A stretch of DNA of 51,393 bases from Lachnospiraceae bacterium. Its GTDB lineage: Bacteria > Bacillota > Clostridia > Lachnospirales > Lachnospiraceae. The notes under the pieces were generated by a model. It had not been told where the DNA came from, ran no database searches, and saw only the letters and a list, made by a program, of their open reading frames with translations. Shown here one piece after another: positions 1 to 8,101 of the stretch (position 1 is the stretch's first letter; each line of letters begins with the position of its first letter). The position numbers and the translations under genes are program-made. The stretch is from contig JAAVZI010000032.1 of assembly GCA_022791575.1 (NCBI GenBank), positions 1-51,393 on the forward strand, in the 5' to 3' direction.

Positions 1-1
1 A

Positions 2-106
2 TTTGTGCTTGAAAAGGCGGACTACACATATAACTATACGGTCATCCGGCAAGCCGGACAGCCCACTCACCTCCCCGTGATTTGTAGTATACCGAGTTCC
101 CTATAA
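2..106 (+). CDS. 3' end of an unidentified gene (partial)
   Basis: An open frame enters from the left edge and runs 34 codons to a TAA at 104-106 without a start codon. The translated tail (…VLEKADYTYNYTVIRQ…) looks protein-like, but no family was recognised. It could also be a chance open frame because it is short. It would lie upstream of, and co-directional with, the methyltransferase gene. Confidence 0.3.
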   Translation, partial: FVLEKADYTYNYTVIRQAGQPTHLPVICSIPSSL

Positions 107-191
107 GAAGAATTATAAAGAAAAAATAAGCTTGGGCAACCATTTTCATAACGTTTTGTGCCTGAGCGAAGCGAAAGGAATGGATATACCT

Positions 192-992
192 ATGAAAATC
201 AGCAACAAACAGATTGACGGCGGCAAGGCCTTTGACTGGGGGCGCGTATCAGCGGATTATGCGAAATATCGGGATATTTATCCAGCGGTTTTTTATGAAA
301 AAATTGCCGCCCGCAATCTCTGTACAAACGGACAGCAGGTGCTGGACTTAGGAACAGGAACTGGTGTTCTGCCTAGAAATATGTATCCATACGGAGCCCG
401 CTGGACAGGCGTCGACATTTCCGAGCAGCAGATTGCCGAGGCGCGGCAGATGGCGCTTGCGCTGGGTCAGGATATTTCCTTTCAGGCGCTGCCGGCAGAG
501 GAACTGGATTTCCCGGAACATAGCTATGATGTCGTTACGGCCTGCCAGTGTTTTTGGTATTTTGACCATAAGAAACTGCTACCGAAGCTGGCACATTTGC
601 TGAAACAGGGCGGCCGTCTGCTGGTGCTCTATATGGCCTGGCTGCCTCTGGAGGACCCGATCGCCGCGGCCAGTGAACGGCTGGTGCTCCAATACAGCCC
701 GCACTGGTCGGGCGCTAATGAGACCATGCACCCAATCGAGGCGCCGGCGTGTATGTGGGAGTGGTTTGAGGCGGAGCACCGGGAAGAATACCGTGTGGAT
801 GTTCCATTTACCAGGGAGAGCTGGAATGGGCGCATGAAAGCATGCCGAGGCGTGGGCGCGTCTCTAACGCCGGAGGAGACTGCCGCCTGGGAGGCAGAGC
901 ATAAAAAACTGCTGGAGGAAATTGCGCCGGAGCATTTTACAATCCGCCATTATGCGGCTATGCTTGTCTGCCGCCGTAAGGAGCAGCCATGA
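192..992 (+). CDS. class I SAM-dependent methyltransferase
   Basis: Predicted cytosolic methyltransferase of 266 residues with a Rossmann fold. Motif I is LDLGTGTG (about residues 51-58), followed by GVDIS (about 73-77) for the SAM ribose; this matches the Methyltransf_11/25 type. The substrate cannot be told from sequence. An upstream in-frame TTG at 132 exists, but the ATG at 192 is preferred because AAAGGAA lies about 11 bases upstream and the protein then begins just before the conserved region. The stop overlaps the start of the DUF1848 gene by 4 bases (ATGA), so the two are translationally coupled and probably functionally linked. Confidence 0.8.
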   Translation: MKISNKQIDGGKAFDWGRVSADYAKYRDIYPAVFYEKIAARNLCTNGQQVLDLGTGTGVLPRNMYPYGARWTGVDISEQQIAEARQMALALGQDISFQALPAEELDFPEHSYDVVTACQCFWYFDHKKLLPKLAHLLKQGGRLLVLYMAWLPLEDPIAAASERLVLQYSPHWSGANETMHPIEAPACMWEWFEAEHREEYRVDVPFTRESWNGRMKACRGVGASLTPEETAAWEAEHKKLLEEIAPEHFTIRHYAAMLVCRRKEQP

Positions 993-1939
993 TTATCAGT
1001 GCAAGCAGACGCACCGATATTCCCAACTATTATGCAGACTGGTTTTATCGGCGGGTCCAGGAGGGGTTCTGCTATGTAAGAAATCCAATGAACCCCCATC
1101 AGGTCAGTATTGTCCGCCTCTCGCTGGAGGTGGTGGACGGCATAGTGTTCTGGACAAAGAACCCGGCGCCGATGATGGAACGGCTGGGGGAGCTTTCCGG
1201 CTATCCATTTTATTTTCAATTTACACTGACTGGCTATGGGGCGGATATAGAGAGCGGGGTGCCGCACAAAAGAGAGGCAGTGCTTCCCACTTTTCTGCAG
1301 CTTTCGCGGCAGCTGGGCAGCAGGCGGGTGGTCTGGCGCTACGACCCGATTCTCTTTACGGACCGCTACACACCGGATTATCATAGAAATGCATTCGCCC
1401 AGATTGCCAGGGCGCTTCGCGGCGCAACCGACCAGTGTGTGATTAGTTTTGTGGACACATACCGCAAAAATAAAAAGCAGCTGGAACAGCTGCAGACGTA
1501 TTCCCTAAATGGTGCCGAGTTGGAGGCATTTGTGCAGTTTATTTCTGAAACGGCGCACAAAAACGGGATGAAGCTGACTGCCTGCGCGGAGCAGACGGAT
1601 TTGACTGCATTTGGAATTGCGCCGTCCGCCTGCATTGACAAAGCACGGCTGGAGGAACTTGGCGGCTTCCGTCTCAAGATCGGAAAGGACAAGAACCAGA
1701 GGCCGGAGTGCGGGTGTGTCGAAAGCGTAGATATTGGTGTCTACAATACGTGCCCAAATGGCTGCCGCTACTGTTATGCAAACACCAATTCGGATGTGGT
1801 GCAGCAATCATGCAGAGCTTATGATGTGAAATCCCCGCTGCTGTGCGGCACGCTGGCCAAGGAAGATCGGCTGACAGAGCGGACGGTGCGGTCCATGCGT
1901 GAAATGCAGACAGACCTGCAGGATTTGCTGAAGGATTAA
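989..1939 (+). CDS. DUF1848 family protein
   Basis: Protein of 316 residues matching the DUF1848 family: it opens with the typical SASRRTDIP motif (residues 4-12) and ends with a cysteine-rich segment, CGC (241-243) and CPNGCRYCYAN (255-265). The CxxxCxxC spacing resembles a radical-SAM cluster motif, but it sits at the C-terminus rather than the N-terminus, so an Fe-S role is plausible and unproven. It overlaps the methyltransferase by 4 bases and is probably in the same transcript. The enzymatic function of the family is not established. Confidence 0.8.
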   Translation: MIISASRRTDIPNYYADWFYRRVQEGFCYVRNPMNPHQVSIVRLSLEVVDGIVFWTKNPAPMMERLGELSGYPFYFQFTLTGYGADIESGVPHKREAVLPTFLQLSRQLGSRRVVWRYDPILFTDRYTPDYHRNAFAQIARALRGATDQCVISFVDTYRKNKKQLEQLQTYSLNGAELEAFVQFISETAHKNGMKLTACAEQTDLTAFGIAPSACIDKARLEELGGFRLKIGKDKNQRPECGCVESVDIGVYNTCPNGCRYCYANTNSDVVQQSCRAYDVKSPLLCGTLAKEDRLTERTVRSMREMQTDLQDLLKD

Positions 1940-2162
1940 ATGTTTAAGAAATATAGAGTCATTGCAGAAGGAGATTGTAAATGTTGGATCATAAATGTTC
2001 GAACATCGTCACCGGAATATGACCTAAGCAATCACCTACCTATATATAGATAATTGCGAAAGTTACATGTAAGGCGACGAGTTTGAACAAATTGTCCCCG
2101 ATTTTATATCGGGGAATTACCTTAATACAAAAATTCCACTCAAAGATGTTGATTGGACATAA

Positions 2163-2192
2163 GGAGATACGACATGAGGAGATACGACATGA
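2163..2192 (+). repeat. 15-bp perfect tandem duplication
   Basis: GGAGATACGACATGA occurs twice head to tail (2163-2177 and 2178-2192). It directly precedes the two 32-bp repeats, so the region looks prone to slippage or repeat expansion. Confidence 0.85.
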
Positions 2193-2196
2193 GGAG

Positions 2197-2262
2197 GGAC
2201 CCACGAAGTGGGAGGAGTCCTGGTGTCACTGGACCCACGAAGTGGGAAGAGTCCTGGTGTCA
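2197..2262 (+). repeat. two copies of a 32-bp hairpin repeat
   Basis: Two 32-bp units at 2197-2228 and 2231-2262 differ at one base. Each contains CCCAC-GAA-GTGGG, a 5-bp stem with a three-base loop, inside GGA…TCC arms. A diverged copy (24 of 32 bases) lies at 21089-21120 upstream of csrA, so this appears to be a dispersed intergenic repeat. Confidence 0.7.
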
Positions 2263-2364
2263 GTACTTGATTCACTCCATTTTTGTATCTATTGCCCGAA
2301 CTCTGGCAGTAAAATGAAAGTTTCGCAAATGCCTAAAACCTATATAATATGAGAGGAGAAAATT

Positions 2365-2724
2365 ATGTTACTACTGGAATATCCAAAATGTTCAACTTGT
2401 AAAAAAGCGAAAAAATGGCTGGAGGAGCAAAAGATTTCTTTTGAGGACCGCCATATCAAGGATCAGAATCCGTCGGTTTCGGAACTAAAAGAATGGCATA
2501 AAAAAAGCGGCCTTCCCTTAAAGCGGTTCTTTAACACAAGCGGTATTGTTTACAGGGAAATGCAGTTAAAGGACAAACTTGCTGAACTGGACGAAGAAGA
2601 GCAGTATAAGCTTCTGGCTTCTGATGGTATGCTGGTCAAGCGGCCGCTTTTAATCGGCGACAGTTTTGTGCTTGTCGGTTTTAAGGAAAAGGAATGGGAG
2701 GAGCACCGTGACGCTATGGCCTAA
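2365..2724 (+). CDS. ArsC/Spx-family thioredoxin-fold protein
   Basis: Protein of 119 residues with the glutaredoxin-like fold of the ArsC/Spx/YffB family. The redox motif CSTC is at residues 9-12, followed by KKAKKWLEE, and the characteristic RPLLI with its cis-proline segment is present (about 92-96). Length matches the family. Members are arsenate reductases or Spx-type RNA polymerase regulators; the CxxC (as in Spx) and lack of neighbouring ars genes make true arsenate reduction uncertain. A good GAGAGGAG site precedes the ATG. Confidence 0.85.
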   Translation: MLLLEYPKCSTCKKAKKWLEEQKISFEDRHIKDQNPSVSELKEWHKKSGLPLKRFFNTSGIVYREMQLKDKLAELDEEEQYKLLASDGMLVKRPLLIGDSFVLVGFKEKEWEEHRDAMA

Positions 2725-2798
2725 TGTAAGAATCACTATGATTCAGCCGGGTCGCATACAGCGCACGAGAGTACATTTGTACAATTGAGAGGAAATTT

Positions 2799-2978
2799 AT
2801 GAAAAGAACGGAAACCGTAACATTTACCAATATGTGCATGATTTATGATGAAAAGCGCGCCGGCGCCGGTATTACGCTGGCGGAGGGTATGCAGACTATG
2901 CTGCAGCTGTTCTGCGGAGATTGTACCGAGCAGTTTTTCTATCTAGAACATGGCAGCTGGGTTGAGGCTTTGAAATAA
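2799..2978 (+). pseudogene. NUDIX hydrolase remnant (internal in-frame deletion)
   Basis: A 59-codon open frame with a good start context (GAGAGGAAATTT ATG). The first 18 residues, including TNMCMIYDEKR, look like the N-terminus of 8-oxo-dGTPase-type NUDIX proteins. The last 35, including LAEGMQTMLQLF and a terminal WVEALK, look like the C-terminus of the same family. The middle with the NUDIX box (GX5EX7REUXEEXGU) is missing. The likeliest explanation is an in-frame internal deletion of about 100 codons, leaving a catalytically dead fragment. Confidence 0.6.
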
Positions 2979-3204
2979 TGGGAGACACCGCAGTTGAAAG
3001 GCAGTTAGATTCTATATAAAGAACGGTTGTTATATAACAAATGTATTAGATTCGGCCAGTGTACCGGACGATGATAATTTGCTAAAGTTACAGAATAAAA
3101 GCGTGTCAGTGTATTTGTGTGTGATTTGGCCGATTACGCGGCAAACCTATGTGTCTATTTGCCTCAATATCGACTGGACAATACACGAGGAAGGATGTGT
3201 CAGC

Positions 3205-4053
3205 ATGGAGCTGTCATTTTATGACAAACAGTCCGACGCAGAGCCGGTTTTGTATGAGCGGACTGCGCTGGATTCGCAGCTATGGGTGCAGGAGAAGTAC
3301 ACGAAATGGGGGCTTAAAGCCCGCGAATGGCTGCTTCGGCTCTTGGACGAAACGCCGGGAGAACGTAACATAGAAATACTTGATGAACTGTTTTACTATC
3401 TGTGCCACCAGCTGACCCTATTTGATGTGTCATATCTTGCTTTTCCGCATTTGGTGCATGTTTTTGAGCAGGTACTGAAGGAAGAGGATTTTATTTATAC
3501 GCAGTATCTCTTCAGCCATATGGGAGTTATGCTGGCCGCGGACAGCTTTGGCACAAATGCGATGGCAAAGCCGGTATTGGAGAATTATCAGGCCAGTATC
3601 CGACAGTTTCAGAGGCTGGCCAAACAGTTTCTTGACCGTTACCAGGAGCAGATCCGGCAGGCGCAGGAGGATATATACTTTGACCGCGGCTGGTTTTCTG
3701 CCGCAGTTCTGGCGACACTGGGAGACCAGGAACTGGCGTTTATTCTGATTACTTCCAATTGGGAACCGGGAGAAATGAGCTGCTCCGCCTGTGGTTATTA
3801 TTATGAGGAACTGTTTACATGCAAAGAGAGGGCAGCGGCAGTTGCGCCCGCTGTGTCAGTCATTGGCGGCTGGGACGGACGTTCGTATCAGAATACTTGG
3901 CTTTGGTTTGCAAATTTCCTGCATGGGATGGGGATGGAGAAGCAACTGCGGCTGCTGTCTCATTATTACGAAACTTATACCTGCCCGCAATGCGGCCAAA
4001 CAAGCCTGCTTGTCGATTGGATGAAATGTTTTCAGCAAGAGGAAAATAAATAA
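3205..4053 (+). CDS. hypothetical protein with CxxC pairs
   Basis: Protein of 282 residues, not assigned to a family. A longer frame reaches back to a TTG at 3079, but the ATG at 3205 has GAGGAAGGA about 10 bases upstream and is preferred. Visible features are a helical, aromatic-rich N-terminal two thirds and two cysteine pairs, CSAC and TCPQCGQ near the C-terminus, which could form a small zinc site. It is followed at 16 bases by another small gene and then by a YwqG-like gene. Such neighbours are common among orphan immunity genes of polymorphic toxins; that role is only a guess. Confidence 0.65.
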   Translation: MELSFYDKQSDAEPVLYERTALDSQLWVQEKYTKWGLKAREWLLRLLDETPGERNIEILDELFYYLCHQLTLFDVSYLAFPHLVHVFEQVLKEEDFIYTQYLFSHMGVMLAADSFGTNAMAKPVLENYQASIRQFQRLAKQFLDRYQEQIRQAQEDIYFDRGWFSAAVLATLGDQELAFILITSNWEPGEMSCSACGYYYEELFTCKERAAAVAPAVSVIGGWDGRSYQNTWLWFANFLHGMGMEKQLRLLSHYYETYTCPQCGQTSLLVDWMKCFQQEENK

Positions 4054-4069
4054 TACGGAAAAGGAGCGG

Positions 4070-4555
4070 ATGAAAATGCATATATTACCTCAAAATGCCT
4101 CCAGAGAGGATATTTTAAATCTACTGATTACCTGGACAGAGCTTCTAGCACAGGAAAAGTATGACGAGGCCTTTGTTATGTTTCCCTGCGACTGCCCAGA
4201 TCTGGAATGGACGCCTTGGCTGCTGGAATCGGCTATTTATACCTACGGCTGCCCTGGCTATACCAGAGAGGAGGCCGAACGGGAGTTCGGTTCTGCCGAT
4301 TATAAGGCAACCTCCCTTTTGTCAAGTCCCTATAAGGACGAGGTTTTAGAGGCGATTAAGATTGAATATTTTACCCTGACCCAAGAACAGGGAAAAGCTA
4401 TGCTGCTCAAAGATTATGAAAATGTGATTGGTGACATCCACTATGACAAATTTCTGCTAAACGGCAAAATCAGCGACTTGACAGCCCGTTTCTGGCTTAA
4501 GAAATGGGAGGAGGACCGGATGGTACTGGTTTTTCAGGATCTGCATGTAATGTAA
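4070..4555 (+). CDS. hypothetical small acidic protein, possible immunity protein
   Basis: Soluble acidic protein of 161 residues without signal peptide or membrane segment. It has a Trp-rich central part (DLEWTPWLLES) and a C-terminal WLKKWEEDRMVLVFQDLHVM segment. No family was recognised with certainty; size and composition resemble immunity proteins of contact-dependent toxins. The start is preceded by AAAAGGAGCG. It is probably in one transcript with the 282-residue protein upstream. Confidence 0.6.
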   Translation: MKMHILPQNASREDILNLLITWTELLAQEKYDEAFVMFPCDCPDLEWTPWLLESAIYTYGCPGYTREEAEREFGSADYKATSLLSSPYKDEVLEAIKIEYFTLTQEQGKAMLLKDYENVIGDIHYDKFLLNGKISDLTARFWLKKWEEDRMVLVFQDLHVM

Positions 4556-4572
4556 AATGTCTGTGAATAGCC

Positions 4573-4815
4573 TTGGGTGTGATGGAACAGGCTTTTAAGG
4601 ATGGCGAACAGGTTGCAAAAATTTTAGAAACCTATTATAATGAACAGGAGAAGAAGATTAAGGCCAATATTCATCAGATTAATAGCTGCCTTTGGATTGA
4701 TCTGTTCGAACATCTCTTACTTCGATGGATTGGCATAATCATTAATATTTACAGCAGAAGTCAACACAGGAAACTTCGCCTTGAACATATATTATGCAAT
4801 GAAAGATACAAATAA
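4573..4815 (+). CDS. short unidentified open frame, possibly a gene remnant
   Basis: Eighty codons starting from TTG/GTG-type codons or from the ATG at 4582. The first 35 residues (MEQAFKDGEQVAKILETYYN) look like a real helical protein; the rest reads like random translated sequence ending just before the next ribosome binding site. No good Shine-Dalgarno sequence is visible. It may be the decayed 5' end of an immunity-like gene. Confidence 0.25.
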   Translation: MGVMEQAFKDGEQVAKILETYYNEQEKKIKANIHQINSCLWIDLFEHLLLRWIGIIINIYSRSQHRKLRLEHILCNERYK

Positions 4816-4835
4816 AATATAAGGAGGAGATTCGC

Positions 4836-5570
4836 ATGGAATTACCAACAAGTATTGAACGATACAGAGAAGACCTGGAGAAAACATTAAGGCAGTCCAA
4901 TGAGATTACCTTTACTCTGGAGGAGTCCAAGCCGTGGGAGAGTAAACTGGGTGGCTGCCCGTATCTGGAGCGGTTGGAGGATTACCCGATCGGCGCTCAT
5001 GACCGGCCAATGATGTTTCTGGCGCAGATTAATCTGGAAGAAATGCCGCCGTTGAAAGATTTTCCGGAGAAGGGGATTCTGCAGTTTTATATTGAAGATA
5101 TGGAACCGTATGGGCTGGATGAGGCGTGTAAGGTTATCTATATCGAAGAATACAGTAAGGATGAGGAGCGCCTGTTTAAGGAGAATCCATACCGAGAGCA
5201 TTATGAGGAATATGAGCCATTTACGGATGATGGAAAGATGCATTTCGAGCAGAGGGAAATGCCGCTTACGTCATCTGCCGAGCGGTTTGATGAAATGTTT
5301 TTGGATGAGGCGAGCGAGGAGGAGGCCGATGCGTTGCAGGATGTGTGCTATGCTTCAGACTGCCGGATTGGCGGGTATCCGTATTTTGTCCAGCATGCGC
5401 CGGCGTATTTCGAAGATGGAAGCTGTGATGTGCTGCTTCTGCAGCTGGATATTGAGGATGTCTGCGGGATTATGTTCGGTGATTCGGGAAATTGTACGTT
5501 TTTGATTTCTAGGGAGGATTTGCTGAAGCGGGATTTCTCGAATGTGGAGTATGATTGGCAGTGCTGTTGA
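4836..5570 (+). CDS. YwqG/DUF1963 family protein
   Basis: Protein of 244 residues matching the YwqG (DUF1963) family: the LGGCPYLE motif (about 38-45), the FLAQINLEEMP block (about 61-71), the RIGGYPYFVQ block (about 178-187) and the final FGDSGNCTFLISREDL are all in the expected order and length. The cellular role of YwqG is not established; it is frequent in bacterial immunity loci and near toxin systems. AAGGAGGAG precedes the ATG. Confidence 0.85.
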   Translation: MELPTSIERYREDLEKTLRQSNEITFTLEESKPWESKLGGCPYLERLEDYPIGAHDRPMMFLAQINLEEMPPLKDFPEKGILQFYIEDMEPYGLDEACKVIYIEEYSKDEERLFKENPYREHYEEYEPFTDDGKMHFEQREMPLTSSAERFDEMFLDEASEEEADALQDVCYASDCRIGGYPYFVQHAPAYFEDGSCDVLLLQLDIEDVCGIMFGDSGNCTFLISREDLLKRDFSNVEYDWQCC

Positions 5571-5606
5571 TATTAGAAATCACACAGGCAGGAGGAGCGG
5601 GCAGCG

Positions 5607-6320
5607 ATGTATCAATTTGAAAAGCTGGATAAAAAATTGCTTGGGGAGCAGATTGAAGACGAACTGATGAATTACATTTTGCAGGAGCCAATTGAGATTG
5701 GGCAGCGGCTTCCGAATGAATTTGAATTAGCTGAGAAATTCGGAGTGGGAAGGAGTACCATTCGTGAAGCTGTAAAAGGGCTGGTTTCAAAAGGAATTTT
5801 GGAGGTTAAAAGAGGCTCTGGAACCTATGTAATGAATACCCGTTCTATGGAGGACGATCCACTTGGGCTTTCCAGGCTTCAGGATAAATATAAGCTGGCG
5901 CTGGAGCTCTTTGAAGTGCGGCTGATGATTGAGCCGGATATTGCTGCACTGGCTGCAGAATTTGCAGCCAAAGAGGAATTGAAACAGCTTTTACAGCTTT
6001 GTGATGAAACCGAACAGATGTATATTAATGGAAAGAATCATATTCAAAAAGATATTGAATTCCACACTTGTATTGCTCGCTGCAGCAAAAACCGTGTGGT
6101 GGAAACCCTGATTCCCATTATCAATACAGCAGTTCTGACCTTTGCCAACCTGACCCATCGAACTCTGATGAAAGAGACGATTGAAACTCACCGCGCTGTT
6201 GTCAATGCGATTTTGAACCGGGACCCGGTGGGAGCAAGGTGTGCAATGGTTATGCATTTGACTTATAACCGTCAGGCGTTGATGAAGAAACTGAAGGAAA
6301 GAGAACATCAGAATAAATGA
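5607..6320 (+). CDS. GntR-family (FadR subfamily) regulator of sugar-acid use
   Basis: Protein of 237 residues: N-terminal winged helix (about 14-72, with the LPNEFELAEKFGVGRSTIREAVK signature) and a C-terminal all-helical FCD ligand domain. In the latter, Asp/His residues (DIEFHTCIA, ETHRAVV, and a late H in VMHL) would bind a metal and an acidic ligand. Subfamily members are typically repressors answering to hexuronates, gluconate or KDG. The gene lies directly upstream of gntP/dehydratase/kinase, and two copies of a 15-bp palindromic box flank the downstream promoter, so it very likely controls that operon. AGGAGGAG precedes the start. Confidence 0.88.
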   Translation: MYQFEKLDKKLLGEQIEDELMNYILQEPIEIGQRLPNEFELAEKFGVGRSTIREAVKGLVSKGILEVKRGSGTYVMNTRSMEDDPLGLSRLQDKYKLALELFEVRLMIEPDIAALAAEFAAKEELKQLLQLCDETEQMYINGKNHIQKDIEFHTCIARCSKNRVVETLIPIINTAVLTFANLTHRTLMKETIETHRAVVNAILNRDPVGARCAMVMHLTYNRQALMKKLKEREHQNK

Positions 6321-6333
6321 AAGATCAGGATGA

Positions 6334-6348
6334 ATACATCTGATGAAT
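6334..6348. promoter_or_regulatory. candidate operator 1 for the FadR-type regulator
   Basis: ATACATCTGATGAAT, whose core CATC-T-GATG is a perfect palindrome. The same 15-mer recurs at 6584-6598 with only the central base changed. It lies just behind the regulator gene. The pairing of two copies around one promoter suggests looping or cooperative repression. Confidence 0.5.
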
Positions 6349-6422
6349 CTGGAAATACTAGCAATATGAAAAAGAAAAGAGAAAATAAAACAGCATAGTT
6401 ATAGTGAAAATGCACAAAAGGA

Positions 6423-6455
6423 AAGAGATTGAATGAAATAATCTCTTCTTTTTTT
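6423..6455 (+). terminator. rho-independent terminator after the GntR-family gene
   Basis: Stem AAGAGATT (6423-6430) pairs with AATCTCTT (6440-6447) and is followed by C and seven T. It separates the regulator transcript from the gntP operon. Confidence 0.75.
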
Positions 6456-6495
6456 GTGCAAAAATTCTAAAAAAAGAAAAAATACATAAGACGTA

Positions 6496-6524
6496 TTGAC
6501 AAGAATAGACAAATAATATAATAT
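6496..6524 (+). promoter_or_regulatory. candidate promoter of the gntP operon
   Basis: TTGACA at 6496-6501, with TATAAT at 6517-6522 (15-base spacer) or TAATAT at 6519-6524 (17-base spacer). Inverted octamers GACGTATT (6490-6497) and AATACGTC (6541-6548) flank it and may be additional protein-binding sites. No other promoter-like sequence in this 377-base intergenic stretch is as good. Confidence 0.6.
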
Positions 6525-6583
6525 TTAAGATACAAAACATAATACGTCATACAAATATAGCAAAAAAGGAGGGAAAATAAGAG

Positions 6584-6598
6584 ATACATCAGATGAAT
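6584..6598. promoter_or_regulatory. candidate operator 2 for the FadR-type regulator
   Basis: ATACATCAGATGAAT, identical to the upstream box except for the central base, with core CATC-A-GATG. It lies about 65 bases downstream of the putative -10 element, where a bound repressor could block elongation. Confidence 0.5.
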
Positions 6599-6697
6599 TG
6601 CGAGACGCATTATGAGAGGGCGAAAGACAAAAGGACAGCATGCAAAAGCAAAAGAAAAAGAAGCAAAGATAAATAGGGAAATATAAGAAAGTGGGGT

Positions 6698-8074
6698 ATG
6701 TTTATGATGATAGCGGCAGCAGCAGAAACAACAAATTTAAATCCAACCAGGCTCGTGATTGCAGCATTGATTGGTTTAGTTATCTTATTAGTATTAATCA
6801 TCAAATTTAAGATTCAGGCAATGATTTCTATCCTGACTGGAGCAATTGCCATTGGATTGATTGCAGGGATGCCGGTACAGGATATTGTAACCGCAGTTAA
6901 TGATGGCATTGGCAATACATTGAAAGGAATTGCTCTCTTGGTAGGTTTGGGTTCCATGTTCGGTGCGATATTGGAAATATCAGGAGGGGCACAAACTTTA
7001 GCAGTTACCATGGTCAAATGGTTTGGTGACAAGAAAGCCGCCTGGGCGCTTGGAATTACCGGTTTAGTCATTGCAATGCCTGTATTTTTTGACGCCGGAT
7101 TGATTATTCTAATTCCATTGGCATTTTCTTTGGCTAAAAGAACCAAACGTTCCTCACTATTTTATGCTATCCCCCTTTTAGCAGGTCTTGCTGTAGGGCA
7201 TGCATTTATACCACCGACACCAGGACCGATTCTGGTAGCAAATATGCTGGAAGTAGATCTTGGATGGGTCATTGTTGTAGGACTTTTCTGCGGAACGATT
7301 TCCATGATTGTAGCAGGTCCGGTCTGGGGTTCGATCTGCGGCAGGAAATTCCATGTTCCGGTTCCTGAACATGTGGCAAATCAGGAGGATTTTGATGAGA
7401 CAAAACTTCCCAACTTTTGGACTATTGTAGGTATTATCTTAATTCCGCTGGTATTGATTATTCTTGATTCTGTAACAGGTGTTGTGCCTGCGTTAGAATT
7501 TCTCCAGCCGATATTCGGGTTCCTGGGTGAGCCTTTTGTAGCTTTGTTAATTGCAACGGTGGCAGCGATGTTGATTCTTGGTATTGGCCACGGATACAAA
7601 CGCGAAGAGCTGGAGAAGGTCATGACAAAGTCATTAGAACCGACCGGATTAATTCTGCTTGTAACTGCATGCGGTGGTGTGCTTCGCTATGTGCTACAGT
7701 ATTCCGGTCTGGGTGATGTGATTGGAAATGCGGTTTCTTCCATGTCTCTGCCTATTGTAGTCCTGGCATTTGTAGTAGCCGCACTGGTTCGAATCTGTGT
7801 AGGTTCCTCTACCGTAGCTATGACGATGGCTGCAGGAATTATTTCTTCCATTCCTGGAATTGCCGAATTGTCTCCCCTGTATCTGGCCTGCACAACAGCT
7901 GCCGTTGCCGGTGGTGCAACCGTCTGCTCCCATTTCAACGATTCCGGTTTCTGGCTGGTAAAATCATTAGTGGGAATTGATGAAAAAACAACGCTCAAGA
8001 CTTGGACCGTAATGGAAACACTTGTCGGCGGAACTGGTTTTTTAGTAGCATTAATTATATCGTTTTTTGCATAA
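6698..8074 (+). CDS. gntP: GntP-family gluconate/sugar-acid:H+ symporter
   Basis: Integral membrane protein of 458 residues with about 12 hydrophobic segments across its length and the GntP signature blocks (PVFFDAGLIILIPLAFSLAK, and the HAFIPPTPGP loop near residues 168-177). It would import gluconate or a related aldonate, feeding the dehydratase and kinase encoded next. Start: ATG 6698, or ATG 6704, which is better spaced from the weak AAGTGGGG. Regulated by the upstream FadR-type repressor by position. Confidence 0.88.
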   Translation: MFMMIAAAAETTNLNPTRLVIAALIGLVILLVLIIKFKIQAMISILTGAIAIGLIAGMPVQDIVTAVNDGIGNTLKGIALLVGLGSMFGAILEISGGAQTLAVTMVKWFGDKKAAWALGITGLVIAMPVFFDAGLIILIPLAFSLAKRTKRSSLFYAIPLLAGLAVGHAFIPPTPGPILVANMLEVDLGWVIVVGLFCGTISMIVAGPVWGSICGRKFHVPVPEHVANQEDFDETKLPNFWTIVGIILIPLVLIILDSVTGVVPALEFLQPIFGFLGEPFVALLIATVAAMLILGIGHGYKREELEKVMTKSLEPTGLILLVTACGGVLRYVLQYSGLGDVIGNAVSSMSLPIVVLAFVVAALVRICVGSSTVAMTMAAGIISSIPGIAELSPLYLACTTAAVAGGATVCSHFNDSGFWLVKSLVGIDEKTTLKTWTVMETLVGGTGFLVALIISFFA

Positions 8075-8101
8075 TTTATCATAGAAAGGACTGGATTTGT
8101 T

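Larger units (their letters stand above)
1940..2364. other. 425-base intergenic stretch with hairpin and repeats
   Basis: No convincing gene. A 37-codon frame (1940-2053) abuts the previous stop and an 89-codon frame runs 2083-2352 through the repeats; neither resembles a known protein. The stretch contains a perfect 8-bp hairpin (TCCCCGAT 2095-2102 with ATCGGGGA 2108-2115), a 15-bp tandem duplication (2163-2192) and two copies of a 32-bp repeat. It probably carries the promoter of the ArsC-like gene. Confidence 0.5.

Noticed and set aside
2083-2352. 89-codon open frame across the repeat region
   Set aside because: It runs through tandem repeats and hairpins, starts from a non-ATG codon and has no ribosome binding site or recognisable protein features.
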